Shown: positions 40,545 through 50,781, numbered from the stretch's first letter. The stretch: 64,000 nucleotides of DNA from Myxococcaceae bacterium (GCA_004297725.1 SCUS01000069.1:27880-91879); one strand, 5' to 3'. Notes: a model not told the origin generated them from the letters alone. Numbers and translations are program-made.

Positions 40545-42899
40545 TCAGCGACGCCCCGCGCCGCCGTCGAGAAGCCTCGCCCTGAGCTCGCGGGCGCGGG
40601 CCGGGTCTTCGTCGTAGAGGTTGCGCTGCTCGCCGGGATCGAGCGCGAGGTTGTACATCTCCCAGACGCTCCGCGAGGCGTCGAAGGCGATCTTCCACGG
40701 CGGGGCGATGAGCGCCCTGGAGGTGGGCGCGCCGCCGCCGTACTCCGCGACGTCGGCGTAGACCTCCTCGCGCCAGTCCGGAGGGGCGCCGCCGTGGCGG
40801 CTGAGGAGCACCGGGACCAGCGAGCGCGACGGGCTCTCGGCGTACATGGGCCGGCCCGCGAGGTTGAGCACCGTGGCGTAGAGGTCGAAGAGGGCCGTGA
40901 GCGCGTGGCGCTCGCCGGGGGCCACGCCCGGGGCGCGCACCAGCAGCGGCACCCGGATGGACTCCTCGTGCACGTCGTAGAAGTGGTACCGCGAGCCGTG
41001 CTCGTCGAAGCCCTCGCCGTGGTCGCTGAACACGACCACCAGCACCCGCGCGCCGCGGCGCTCGAGGCGGTCGGCGGCGTCGAGCACCCTGGAGGCGAAC
41101 GCGTCGGCGCGGGCGAGCTCGGCGTCGTAGCGGTCGCTCTCGCTGCGCCCGAAATTCTGCGGCCAGGTGTGCTCGCCGTAGGGCGCGTGGGCGTCGATCA
41201 GGTGCACCCACGCGAAGAAGGGCTGGTCTCGCGGCCGCTCGATCCACTCCGCGGCGCCCTGCACGATGGGCGCGGCGTCGTCCTTGAACAGGGCCTCGTC
41301 CTGCACGACCTCGAAGCCCTGGTAGAAGCCCGGCGTGCCCGAGAAGTACGAGGTGTTGGTGAACGCCGCCGTCGCGTAGCCGGCGGCCCGCAGCGCCTCG
41401 GCGAGCGTCTCGTTCTCCTCGGCGATCGAGGGGAAGTGGGGGTCGGAGCCCTGGGCCCACGCGACGTCGCCGGGGTAGCGGCCCGTGAAGGTCGAGGCGA
41501 AGGAGCGCAGCGAGCCGGGCGCGACGGAGTAGGCGTTGGTGAAGCGCGCGGCGCGCTCGGCGAAGCGGGCGATGTTGGGGGTGGTCGGGCGGTGGTAGCC
41601 GAAGGCGCTCATGCGGTCGGGGCGCGCGGCGTCGATGGAGATGAAGAGCACGCTGGGCGGGCGCTCGGCGAGCGGGCCCGTGACGGTCACGAAGCGCCCG
41701 TGGCTCCCCGTCGAAGCGACGGCGGGCGCGTCGTGCCCTGAGCAGCTCTCGTCCACGCCGTTGCCAGGAACCTCCCTCGCCCCGGGGTAGGCCCTGGGGT
41801 TGTGGTCGTCGCAGTCGGCCCCACCGAAGAGCACCCCGTGGCCGTCGCGGTCGCGGTCGAGGGAGCGCTGCAGCGGGCCGAGGGCGCGCCTCGCGATGGC
41901 GCTGCGGCTGGCGACGGCGGTCAGCACGGCCTGTCGTCGGCCGAGGCCGAGCGCAGGGACGGCGGCGAGCGCCACGCAGGCGAGGGTGACGAGGAGCGCG
42001 ACGGAGGCGACCGGGCTGCGGCGAGGGCGCCGGGGGCTGAGCCGCAGCAGGAGCGCGACGAGGGCGACGTCGGCCGCGACGAGGGCCGCCGCGAGGCCGA
42101 GGGCCACCGGGTCGAGCGCCGAGAGGGCGTCCCGGTAGCGCGAGGCCGCGAGGCCCGCGGGGACCAGGGCGAGGACGGCGCCCCCGGTGGCGACGGCGCC
42201 CACGCTCGCGAGGCGCCCCGCGCGCCGGACCAGCGGGGCGAGCGGCCACGAGGCGACCACGCTCGCCGCGGAGCCGAGCGCGACGGCGGCGGGCAGCGCC
42301 AGGGCGATGGGGGCGACCATCAGGGCGCGGGACTGGAAGGTCCGGGTGACGTAGGACGCGACGGCGACCAGCGCGGCGCCTGCGGGGAGCGCGCCGGTGA
42401 GCGAGGAGGCGAGGGCCAGCGCGGCGGGCTCGTCGCGCCTCCACCAGCGCGACGGGCCGGCGAGGAGCCAGCGGCCCAGCACCCGGACCGGCGGGCGGTT
42501 GGAGGCGGCGCGGACGAAGAGTTCCTGCGCGGCGGCGACGCCGAGGCCGAGGGCGGAGAGCACGCCGACGCAGTGCACGACGCACCACCCGAGCAGCGCG
42601 AGGCTGCGCGACGCCGAGGGCATGCGGGCGTACGCGATGACGCCGTCGATGACGCCCACCAGCACGAACGCGACCAGGGCGCCGAGCGCCGCGACGCCGC
42701 CCGACAGGCGCGGCTCGGACCCCTCGACCGCGGGCTCCGCGCCGGGTCGATCGATCACTCCGGCGCTGCGACCCCGGCTGACGTACCTCGGGGAGCGCAC
42801 CAGGAGCCCGGAGGGCGAGGGCCGACGCGACGGCGCGCCGCCGCGGGCGTGATGGACCCTGGCGGAGGGGCGTAGCTGCGAGGTCGCGTGGCGCTTCAT
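40545..42899 (-). CDS. Membrane-bound sulfatase-like (alkaline phosphatase superfamily) protein
   Basis: A 784-residue protein starting MKRHATSQL. About seven hydrophobic segments fill residues 70-350. Then a MopE-like metal-binding stretch (DRDRDGHGVLFGGADCDDHNP and NGVDESCSGHD), then a sulfatase fold: SVLFISIDAARPDRM (metal Asp), TNAYSVAPGSLRSFASTFTGRYPGD, AWVHLIDAHAPYG and VVVFSDHGEGFDEHG. The C/S-x-P-x-R formylglycine motif of true sulfatases is not clear, so phosphoglycerol- or phosphoethanolamine-type transfer is an alternative. The catalytic domain should be periplasmic. No partner genes suggest a substrate. Confidence 0.8.
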   Translation of the reverse strand: MKRHATSQLRPSARVHHARGGAPSRRPSPSGLLVRSPRYVSRGRSAGVIDRPGAEPAVEGSEPRLSGGVAALGALVAFVLVGVIDGVIAYARMPSASRSLALLGWCVVHCVGVLSALGLGVAAAQELFVRAASNRPPVRVLGRWLLAGPSRWWRRDEPAALALASSLTGALPAGAALVAVASYVTRTFQSRALMVAPIALALPAAVALGSAASVVASWPLAPLVRRAGRLASVGAVATGGAVLALVPAGLAASRYRDALSALDPVALGLAAALVAADVALVALLLRLSPRRPRRSPVASVALLVTLACVALAAVPALGLGRRQAVLTAVASRSAIARRALGPLQRSLDRDRDGHGVLFGGADCDDHNPRAYPGAREVPGNGVDESCSGHDAPAVASTGSHGRFVTVTGPLAERPPSVLFISIDAARPDRMSAFGYHRPTTPNIARFAERAARFTNAYSVAPGSLRSFASTFTGRYPGDVAWAQGSDPHFPSIAEENETLAEALRAAGYATAAFTNTSYFSGTPGFYQGFEVVQDEALFKDDAAPIVQGAAEWIERPRDQPFFAWVHLIDAHAPYGEHTWPQNFGRSESDRYDAELARADAFASRVLDAADRLERRGARVLVVVFSDHGEGFDEHGSRYHFYDVHEESIRVPLLVRAPGVAPGERHALTALFDLYATVLNLAGRPMYAESPSRSLVPVLLSRHGGAPPDWREEVYADVAEYGGGAPTSRALIAPPWKIAFDASRSVWEMYNLALDPGEQRNLYDEDPARARELRARLLDGGAGRR

Positions 42900-43068
42900 G
42901 GCCGGGTCAGGACTTCTCCGCGAAGGGTCGGACGCCTTTGGACGGGGATGGCGGCAGACGGGCCACCGTCCACTACCTTGAACCGGCGCGCGCAACCACC
43001 CACCCCACAAGGCCGGGGTGACGGATTCGTCTCGACGCCTCCCGGTGCAGGCCCGGCGGTGGGTGGGG

Positions 43069-44943
43069 CTACGGCGTGACCGTCGCGGTGAGCGTGTCGG
43101 GGCAGTACTGCCGGCGCTCGCGGTAGGCGTCCATCTCCGCGGGGCTCACGGCGCGGCCGAGGATGAAGAGGTCATCGACGACCCCGTTGATGCCGAGCTG
43201 CGGCTCGCCGTCGTTCATGTCCGCGCCGATGACCACCGGCGCGGGCGGGTACTGGATCGGCGCCTCCGGGGGATGGACGCAGGTGTTGCTGGCGACCATG
43301 CCGTCGACGGTTCCCGGGCAGAGGTAGCTGCAAGGCTGCCAGCAGGTCGGGGTGCCCGCGCCGCCGTCGGGCAGGTCGGGCGGGTAGCAGGGCCCGACCA
43401 GCGGGTCGGGCTGGCCGTGCGCGGGGTTCGGGTCTGCCGGGCAGTAGCGCCCTCCCGGGGGGAAGAGGTTGAGGTCCCGCGGGTAGTCGTAGGTGTGGCC
43501 GTCGTAGAAGCTGCGGCGGACGGTGTGCGGCCGCGCGGTGGTGTCGATGGTGAGCGCCAGGAAGTGCCACTGGTTGACGAGCCGATCGCTGGTCAGCGGC
43601 TCGACGGTGGTGACGTGCGCGTACTGCATCACGTCGGTGCAGGGCTCGACGCACGAGTTGCCCTGGTAGAGCGTGTCGTCCTCTCCGTCGCCGCGGAAGA
43701 AGATCGCCCAGGGGTTGAAGATCGAGTTGTCGACGATGCGGTGGTCGGTCTCCGGCAGCCGCCAGAAGGCGGCGCGCGTGGCCTGGTCGGGCATGCCGAA
43801 GCAGACCACCGTCTGGAAGTTGTCGTTGAAGTGGTTGGACGGGGTCTCGGGCTTCACCCACACGCCCACGGTGAGCTGGGTGCGCGCGGTGTTGAAGGGC
43901 GCCGAGGAGGCCGACTGCCAGTTGATGACGCGGTTGGGCGAGGAGAGCCCGGAGGCCTTGAGCACCGGCACGCTGGGGAAGTTGAGCGAGTGCTGGCCGC
44001 GGGTGAAGCGCGCCGAGGCGTTGAGCAGCGACGGGGGCGAGAGGGTGCTCCAGAGCGGCGGGCGCACGGCGACGTCGACCGGGGGCGCGTCGTAGGGGGT
44101 CTGGTGGATGTACGCGTCGAAGGGGACCGTCCCCACGGCGGGGCAGGTGCGAGAGCCGGCGCCCTCGTCGAAGGTGTACGCCCCGAGGGTGTTGGCGGCG
44201 TGCATGGGCACCCGGTCGAAGGTGTCGTCGTAGCTGTTGGCGGCCGGCACGGGGGTGCTGCCGCCGTAGTGCATCGAGAGGGTGGCCGGGGCGCCCGCGA
44301 CCAGCGTCGGGACGCGCACCCAGAGGACGCCCATCGCGCAGTCGGTGACGAAGTGCGGCGCCCACGCGCCCGAGGCCGTGCGGAAGACCAGCTTGTCGCA
44401 CTCGGGCCCGGAGGCCGTGCGCACCGCCGGGGGGAGCACCACCCGCACCTGGAGGTCGGAGTACGCGGCGCTCGCGCCGGTGACGGTGAGCACCCCTCGC
44501 GTCGGCAGGCCGCACGCGGGCGCCCCCGGGCACGGGTCGGTGCGGGGCGCGGCGACGATGGGCGGACACGCGGGCCGGGGCGGCCCCGAGTCCGGAGGAC
44601 CCGAGTCGGCGGGGCCAGCGTCCGCGGTGGGCCTGTCCGCAGCGGGCGCGTCCGCGGGAGGGGCGGTGTCCGAGGGCGGCGCGACGTCGGGGCCGGTCAC
44701 CCCGAGGTCGTCGGGCGCCCCGGCGTCGGGGGCGTCCATCGAGGGACCCTCGTCCGCGGTGCTCGCGTCTTCGAGCATCTCCTCGTCGGCGGCGACGTCC
44801 TTCGGCTTCTCCGGGACGTCGTCCGTCGAGAGCGCCCCCCGCTCGGGACAGCCCGCAAGCGTGAGCGTCGACGCCCCGCAGAGTACGATCGCCCACAGCC
44901 AACGGCCCCGAGTCTGGAGCGAGCGATCGCCAGGTCTTGTCAT
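43069..44943 (-). CDS. DUF2341/LamG-like surface lipoprotein
   Basis: A 624-residue lipoprotein: signal peptide with lipobox LAGC (near residue 32), a roughly 100-residue acidic Asp/Pro/Ala linker (DVPEKPKDVAAD and DSGPPDSGPP types), then a DUF2341-like beta-sandwich (LQVRVVLPPAVRT, LSMHYGGSTPVPAANSYDDTFD) and a concanavalin/LamG-like domain (TVGVWVKPETP, QWHFLALTIDTTARPHTVRRSFYDGH, INGVVDDLFILGRAVSPAEMDAYR). The pattern fits carbohydrate- or surface-binding proteins. Many cysteines near the C-terminus suggest disulphides. Divergent from the aminotransferase gene. Confidence 0.8.
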   Translation of the reverse strand: MTRPGDRSLQTRGRWLWAIVLCGASTLTLAGCPERGALSTDDVPEKPKDVAADEEMLEDASTADEGPSMDAPDAGAPDDLGVTGPDVAPPSDTAPPADAPAADRPTADAGPADSGPPDSGPPRPACPPIVAAPRTDPCPGAPACGLPTRGVLTVTGASAAYSDLQVRVVLPPAVRTASGPECDKLVFRTASGAWAPHFVTDCAMGVLWVRVPTLVAGAPATLSMHYGGSTPVPAANSYDDTFDRVPMHAANTLGAYTFDEGAGSRTCPAVGTVPFDAYIHQTPYDAPPVDVAVRPPLWSTLSPPSLLNASARFTRGQHSLNFPSVPVLKASGLSSPNRVINWQSASSAPFNTARTQLTVGVWVKPETPSNHFNDNFQTVVCFGMPDQATRAAFWRLPETDHRIVDNSIFNPWAIFFRGDGEDDTLYQGNSCVEPCTDVMQYAHVTTVEPLTSDRLVNQWHFLALTIDTTARPHTVRRSFYDGHTYDYPRDLNLFPPGGRYCPADPNPAHGQPDPLVGPCYPPDLPDGGAGTPTCWQPCSYLCPGTVDGMVASNTCVHPPEAPIQYPPAPVVIGADMNDGEPQLGINGVVDDLFILGRAVSPAEMDAYRERRQYCPDTLTATVTP

Positions 44944-45043
44944 GGCCCCCACCGTAGCGGTCGCACGCAGGCTGGTCGAGGGGCGGGCTTCGGGTGTAGG
45001 ACGCGTGGCACGATCCTGTCGGACGGAGAGAGGCGCCGCTGTG

Positions 45044-46813
45044 ATGATCCCCGCTGGAATCCCGAGCTCTGCCGAGGGCCGAGAGCGGCTGGTCGAGACG
45101 ATTCGCGACGCCATCATCGGCGACGACCACGTGCTGTCGGGCGCCTTCGGCCCGCGGCGGGTGACCTACGCGGACTACACCGCCTCGGGGCGGAGCCTCA
45201 CCTTCATCGAGGACTTCATCCGCGACGAGGTGATGCCCCTCTACGCCAACACGCACACGGAGACCTCGCAGACGGGGCTGCAGACGACCCGCTTCCGGGA
45301 GGACGCGCGGGACATCATCCACCGCGCCGTGGGCGGCGGCCCCGATGACATCGTGGTGTTCTCCGGGTCGGGCGCGACCGGGGCGATCCACAAGCTCATC
45401 GACGTGCTCAACCTCCGGCTTCCCGCGGACCTCGACGCCCGCTACGGGCTGCGCTCGCACATCCCCGAGGCCGAGCGCCCGGTGGTGTTCATCGGGCCCT
45501 TCGAGCACCACTCCAACGAGCTCCCGTGGCGCGAGTCCATCGCCGACGTGGTGACCATCGAGGAGGACGCCGACGGCCACATCGACATCGCCCACCTCGA
45601 GCGCGAGCTCATCGCCCACGCCCACCGGCCGCTGCGCATCGGGAGCTTCTCCGCCGCCTCCAACGTGACCGGCATCGCGACCGACACCACCGCCGTCGCG
45701 GAGTGCCTTCACCGCCACGGCGCGCTGTCCTTCTGGGACTACGCCGCGGCCGGGCCCTACGTGGCCATCGACATGAACCCCGGAGGCCCCGACCACCCGG
45801 GCCACAAGGACGCGGTGTTCATCTCGCCGCACAAGTTCATCGGCGGCCCCGGCACGCCGGGCGTCCTGGTGGCGAAGCGCTCGCTCTTCAAGAACCGCGT
45901 CCCCTCGCAGCCCGGCGGCGGCACCGTGGCCTTCGTCACCGCCCACAAGCACCGCTACCTCGCCGACCCGGTGCACCGCGAGGAGGGCGGCACCCCCGCC
46001 ATCATCGAGTCGATCCGGGCGGGCCTGGTGTTCCAGCTGAAGGAGGCCGTCGGGGCGGAGACCATCGGCGCCCGCGAGGAGTCGTTCATCACCCGCGCCA
46101 TCGCCTCGTGGCGGGGCAACCCGAAGATCCGCATCCTCGGCAACGACCGCGCGTGGCGGCTCTCCATCGTGAGCTTCGTCATCCGCCACGGAGAGCGCGG
46201 GGCGCTTCACTACAACCTCGTGGTCGCGCTGCTCAACGACCTCTTCGGCATCCAGGCGCGCGGCGGCTGCTCCTGCGCGGGCCCCTACGGCCACCGCCTG
46301 CTGGGCATCGACGAGGGCACCTCCGACCGCTACGGCTGCGCGCTCATCTCCGGCGCCGAGGGGCTCAAGCCCGGCTGGGCGCGGGTGAACTTCAACTACT
46401 TCCTGTCCGAGCCGGTGTTCCGCTTCATCGTCGCCGCGGTGCACTTCATCGCGACCCACGGCTACAAGCTGGCGCCGCTCTACACCTTCGACCTCGCGAC
46501 GGGGCAGTGGCACCCGCGCCGGGCGCGCCCCGCCCCGGCGATGCGCCTCCACGACCTCAGCTACCGCAGCGGCAGGCTCGAGTACCGCTCCCGCCGGGAG
46601 ACCGAGACCGAGCAGGCGCTCGAGGGCTACCTCGACGAGGCCGCGCGCATCGTCGCGGAGGTGGAGGCCGGGGCCGCGGGAGCGCGGAGCATCACCGAGA
46701 CGGCCCTCTCGGCGGAGGCCGAGTCGCTGCGGTGGTTCCCGCTGCCGGGCGAGGTGCTCGCGGAGATGCAGCGCGCCAACGACCCCGACATCGAGATCGG
46801 CGCCGGGGTCTAG
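45044..46813 (+). CDS. Class V aminotransferase / cysteine-desulfurase-like protein
   Basis: A 589-residue PLP enzyme of fold type I. Lys264 in FISPHKFIGGPG should bind PLP, with the Asp of SFWDYAAAGPY nearby, and VVFSGSGATGAIHKL forms the phosphate region. Cys409/Cys411 in RGGCSCAGPYG sits where cysteine desulfurases carry their sulphur-accepting Cys. It is much longer than SufS/NifS (about 400 residues), with a C-terminal extension after about residue 490 of unknown role. No Fe-S assembly genes are nearby. Desulfurase, selenocysteine lyase or another PLP activity are all possible. ATG 45044 is chosen, with GGAGAGAGG about 10 bp upstream. Confidence 0.8.
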   Translation: MIPAGIPSSAEGRERLVETIRDAIIGDDHVLSGAFGPRRVTYADYTASGRSLTFIEDFIRDEVMPLYANTHTETSQTGLQTTRFREDARDIIHRAVGGGPDDIVVFSGSGATGAIHKLIDVLNLRLPADLDARYGLRSHIPEAERPVVFIGPFEHHSNELPWRESIADVVTIEEDADGHIDIAHLERELIAHAHRPLRIGSFSAASNVTGIATDTTAVAECLHRHGALSFWDYAAAGPYVAIDMNPGGPDHPGHKDAVFISPHKFIGGPGTPGVLVAKRSLFKNRVPSQPGGGTVAFVTAHKHRYLADPVHREEGGTPAIIESIRAGLVFQLKEAVGAETIGAREESFITRAIASWRGNPKIRILGNDRAWRLSIVSFVIRHGERGALHYNLVVALLNDLFGIQARGGCSCAGPYGHRLLGIDEGTSDRYGCALISGAEGLKPGWARVNFNYFLSEPVFRFIVAAVHFIATHGYKLAPLYTFDLATGQWHPRRARPAPAMRLHDLSYRSGRLEYRSRRETETEQALEGYLDEAARIVAEVEAGAAGARSITETALSAEAESLRWFPLPGEVLAEMQRANDPDIEIGAGV

Positions 46814-46883
46814 TCACTCCCCTCACCGGGGGCCCCCTGGTTGCCATGCCCCACCCACCTCACACACCCTCCCCGGTGCCGCC

Positions 46884-47480
46884 ATGAACCCACCGAAGCC
46901 TCCGCCTCCCGCGCTGATGACCCAGCGCATCCTCTGGCTCGCCCTGCTGACCTCCAACTTCCTCTACGTCGGCGTGCTGTTCTACCTGCGCGCCAACCGC
47001 GGCGGTCAGAGCCTTCCGGCGATCGATCCGACGCTGGCCCCTGCCTTCGCCGTGGTCGCGCTGGGCGTCTCCGCGGCCAGCCTGCTGCTCCCCAGGCGGC
47101 TCTACGCCTCCTTCGCGGCGTCGGCCCCGATCGAGATCCGCGACGGGGTGAAGGAAGACCCGATGGGCGCGCTCCAGGGCTTCCGCCGCCCCGCGCCGAG
47201 CGAGCGCCTCTTCGCCGACGCCGACGCCGCCCGCCGGGCGGCCCTCCTGCGCAACCAGTCCCCGTTCATCGTCGGGATGGCGCTCGCCGAGTCCGTCTCG
47301 CTGCTGGGCTTCGTGCTGGGCTTCCTGGGCGCGGGCGAGGCGATCTTCCTCCCCTTCTTCGCGGTGGGCATCGCCCTCCAGGCGACGCGCTTCCCCACGA
47401 TGGTGGCCATCGAGCGCGCCTTCGAGGCCGCGCACGGGGCGAAGTTTTTTTCCGGTCACACCTCCGGGGCACCGGACTAG
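46884..47480 (+). CDS. Uncharacterised membrane protein
   Basis: A 198-residue protein with four predicted membrane helices: two near residues 15-35 and 50-70, then two at about 130-175 (GMALAESVSLLGFVLGFLGA and LPFFAVGIALQATRF). The loop between pairs is charged (IEIRDGVKEDPMG, ERLFADADAARRA). No family recognised. It lies 29 bp upstream of the Cys-Cys peptide gene and may belong to the same operon as the sigma factor. The N-terminus is Pro-rich; an internal ATG (MTQRILW) 11 codons in is an alternative start. Confidence 0.65.
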   Translation: MNPPKPPPPALMTQRILWLALLTSNFLYVGVLFYLRANRGGQSLPAIDPTLAPAFAVVALGVSAASLLLPRRLYASFAASAPIEIRDGVKEDPMGALQGFRRPAPSERLFADADAARRAALLRNQSPFIVGMALAESVSLLGFVLGFLGAGEAIFLPFFAVGIALQATRFPTMVAIERAFEAAHGAKFFSGHTSGAPD

Positions 47481-47509
47481 TACCCATCACAGGAGGCCTT
47501 CGACCCACC

Positions 47510-47689
47510 ATGAACAAGCTGCTCTCCCCCCGCGTCATCGCCCTGCTCGGCCTGCTCTCCTTCGCGACCGGCATCGGCGCGACCCTCACGGCCACCCGGC
47601 TCCAGACGGGCAGCGACTGCTGCTACCCGGGCTCGCCGTGCTGCACCCCCGGCGCCCCGTGCTGCCAGGGTCGTCACCGCGCGAGCTGA
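47510..47689 (+). CDS. 59-residue Cys-Cys repeat peptide with N-terminal membrane/signal segment
   Basis: A short gene with a strong Shine-Dalgarno (AGGAGG, 47491-47496). Residues 8-28 are a single hydrophobic segment (signal peptide or anchor). The tail carries three Cys-Cys pairs at exact 7-residue spacing (Cys37-38, 44-45, 51-52) in a CC-x-PG-x-P pattern. This is unlike random composition and suggests metal binding or disulphide chemistry outside the cytoplasm. It lies 13 bp before the sigma factor gene, which is followed by another CC-rich membrane protein. Confidence 0.65.
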   Translation: MNKLLSPRVIALLGLLSFATGIGATLTATRLQTGSDCCYPGSPCCTPGAPCCQGRHRAS

Positions 47690-47702
47690 TCCGTCCCCCG
47701 CC

Positions 47703-48239
47703 GTGGCCCCTCCCCGTCCGCCCTCCGAGGCCGAGCTCGACGTGCTGATGGCGCGCGTCAGCGATGGGGATCGCCAGGCCTTCACCCCGCTCTTCCAGGC
47801 GCTCCACCCCCGCGCGCTCGGCGTCGCCTCACGGCGGCTCGAGCGCGCCCACGCCGCCGAGGTCGCCCAGTCGTCGATGGTCAAGCTCTTCGCCAGCGCC
47901 TCTGCGTTCACCCCGGGCCGCCCCGTGCTGCCGTGGTTCTACGCCGTGGTCGCCAACGAGGTGCGCGCCGAGCTGCGGCGCCACCGGAGGGCGGGCGGAG
48001 AGCTTTCCGACGAGCTCGCCGAGGGCTCCCCGAGCGCCGACGACGCCCTCGCCGAGCGCGAGCTGCGGCGGGCCCTGCAGCACTGCGTCGACGCGCTCGA
48101 TCCGGTGTCCGCCGAGGCGATCGCGTCGCTCCTGGGCGACGGGCCGCCTCCGACCATCGCGCCTGCGGCGTACCGCAAGCGCCTCTCTCGCGCCTATGCC
48201 CGGCTCCGTTTCCTCCTGGGAGGTGACCATGGCGGCTGA
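47703..48239 (+). CDS. ECF-like sigma-70 family RNA polymerase sigma factor
   Basis: A 178-residue protein beginning at GTG 47703. Region 2 is visible (VSDGDRQAFTPLFQALHPRALGVASRRL, then SSMVKLFASASAF and LPWFYAVVANEVRAELRRHRR) and a region-4-like HTH (ALDPVSAEAIASLLGDG, APAAYRKRLSRAYARLRFLL). It is flanked by two genes for Cys-Cys-rich proteins, and its 3' end overlaps the following membrane protein gene by 11 bp. That is the usual position of an anti-sigma factor, suggesting envelope or metal/redox stress control. Confidence 0.8.
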   Translation: MAPPRPPSEAELDVLMARVSDGDRQAFTPLFQALHPRALGVASRRLERAHAAEVAQSSMVKLFASASAFTPGRPVLPWFYAVVANEVRAELRRHRRAGGELSDELAEGSPSADDALAERELRRALQHCVDALDPVSAEAIASLLGDGPPPTIAPAAYRKRLSRAYARLRFLLGGDHGG

Positions 48240-48810
48240 TATCGACCTGTCCCCTTCGTCCGCCGAGGCGCTCGCCCGGCGGGCCTACGAGCTGGGCCTC
48301 GCGAAGGACGGCCTCGTGCGCGCGCTCATCGTCCTCGGGCTCGCGGTCGTCGCGGCCCTGGTCACCGAGGTGCCGCTCAACGTGCCCACGCTCCTCCTCG
48401 CGCTCCTCGCGTGGACCTTCCTGGGATGGCGGCGCGGACACTGGCTCAAGGGCGCGAGCGTGGGTCTCCTGGGAGGCTTCGCGACGCTCCTGCTCCCGAT
48501 GTCCCTGCTGCGCCCGTGCTGCGCGCCGGGGGCCATGACCTGCGAGGGCTGCTGCGCCGGTCCGGGCTCCTGCGCCCTCGCGGGGATGGCCCTGGGCATC
48601 GTGCTCGCCGCGCTCGTCCCGAGAGGCAACGGACCGCAGCGGGCGAAGGCCGGCGCGGGCATGCTGCTGGGCGTGGTGTCCATCGGGGCGGTGCGCTGCA
48701 ACACGCTCTTCCTGGGCGAGGCCCTCGGGCTGCTGGCGGGCCTCCTCGGCGGGGCGATCGCGCTCGGCGCCGGGTCGTGGCTCTGGGCCCGGACGCGCGC
48801 CGCGGCCTGA
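48229..48810 (+). CDS. Cys-Cys-rich membrane protein, possible anti-sigma partner
   Basis: A 193-residue protein with a charged cytosolic N-terminus (about 1-28) and about five or six hydrophobic segments. Between helices lies a compact Cys cluster: Cys97-Cys98, Cys105, Cys108-Cys109 and Cys115 (RPCCAPGAMTCEGCCAGPGSC). GGAGGTGACC precedes the ATG. The start lies inside the end of the sigma factor gene (11-bp overlap), a translational coupling seen with sigma/anti-sigma pairs, though no known anti-sigma domain is recognised. The Cys cluster mirrors that of the small peptide upstream, suggesting the two bind the same metal or exchange disulphides. Confidence 0.7.
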   Translation: MAADIDLSPSSAEALARRAYELGLAKDGLVRALIVLGLAVVAALVTEVPLNVPTLLLALLAWTFLGWRRGHWLKGASVGLLGGFATLLLPMSLLRPCCAPGAMTCEGCCAGPGSCALAGMALGIVLAALVPRGNGPQRAKAGAGMLLGVVSIGAVRCNTLFLGEALGLLAGLLGGAIALGAGSWLWARTRAAA

Positions 48811-48816
48811 GCGAAC

Positions 48817-48997
48817 TCAGACTCGACTCTGGCCCTTCGATGGCGAGCGAGAGTGCGCGATTGGCCTGTGTTCTCGTGCGCGCCCGGAGCGAACGACCAA
48901 GACGTAGCGTTGCTACGTCGCGGGAGTGAGCGAGGACGAAAGCCGAGAAGACAGGCCAGGGTCGCGCTCGCAGCCGTCATCGAGGGCCAGAGTCGAG

Positions 48998-49002
<5 letters not shown>
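48817..49002. repeat. 186-bp symmetric palindromic element
   Basis: Nested inverted arms share one centre near 48910: outer 48817-48841 with 48976-49002, middle 48863-48876 with 48944-48957 (13 of 14 match), and inner GACGTAGC/GCTACGTC (48901-48908 with 48912-48919, 3-nt loop). The outer right arm overlaps the stop codon of the PiT gene. It sits between convergent genes. Confidence 0.85.
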
Positions 49003-50001
<999 letters not shown>

Positions 50002-50005
<4 letters not shown>

Positions 50006-50694
50006 GCGTACTCCAGCACCACGCCCTCGACGATGTTCGCGACGTCCTCGCAGCGGTCCGTGGCGGCCTCGAGGTTGCCGAAGATGTCATGCCACTTCAT
50101 CACCATCAGCGGGTCGTTGCCCGGGCGGTAGAGCGCGGCCATCCCGCGGCGGTAGACCGCGTCGGCCTCGTTCTCCAGTCGGTTCACCTCGACGCAGAGC
50201 TCGAGGATCGCCGGCGCGTTGGTCATCCTCGGCAGCAGGGCGACGGCCCTGGCGACGGCCTCGCACGAGCGCACCAGCAGCGCCGAGAGCTCGGCGGCCT
50301 CGCGCGGGGCGGCGCGTATCTGGAAGAGCGCCACGCGGTCGGCGGCCTCCTCGATGCAGTCCAGCACGTCGTCCATGCGGCTGATGAGGCCGTGGATGTC
50401 GTCGCGGTCGAGCGGCGTGATCCAGTTCTCGTGCAGGCGCTTCATGGTCTGGTGGGTGATGGTGTCCCCCTCCACCTCGGCCTGCTTGATGCGCTCGACC
50501 AGGGCGCGGGTGAGCTCGTCCGGCTCCTCGGCGGCCTCCAGGGAGGCGCCGCGGAAGGGAGCCTCCTCCCCGGGCGCCACCTGGAGGTGGGAGAACATCT
50601 CCACGAGCATCTTCGAGGCCGCGACGCTCTGCGCCGCGTGCTCGGAGAAGGCGCCGAAGAACGCGAGGTCCTTCTTCTTCTTCGATCCAAACAT
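50002..50694 (-). CDS. DUF47 (PhoU-like) phosphate transport regulator
   Basis: A 230-residue helical protein of the DUF47/PhoU-like family: MFGSKKKKDLAFFGAF start, IKQAEVEGDTITHQTMKRLHENWITPLDRDDIHGLISRMDDVLDCIEEAADR (recognisable over its length) and a second-repeat NRLENEADAVYRRG. These proteins accompany PiT transporters and are thought to restrain or tune them. The start at 50694 is chosen because upstream in-frame residues are low-complexity. ATGA coupling to the transporter gene. Confidence 0.92.
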
Positions 50695-50781
50695 TGGGGG
50701 GGTGACTCCCTCTTCACCCCCTCTGAGGAGTCCGGAGCCCTTCCGCCAGGGCCCTTCTTCGCGCCCCATGGCGCGGAGCGA

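Noticed and set aside
35834..40585. A 1583-residue plus-strand open frame
   Set aside because: It runs antisense to the amidohydrolase and NhaA genes and out of frame through the trehalose gene; Arg/Ala/Gly composition is typical of GC-rich shadow frames.
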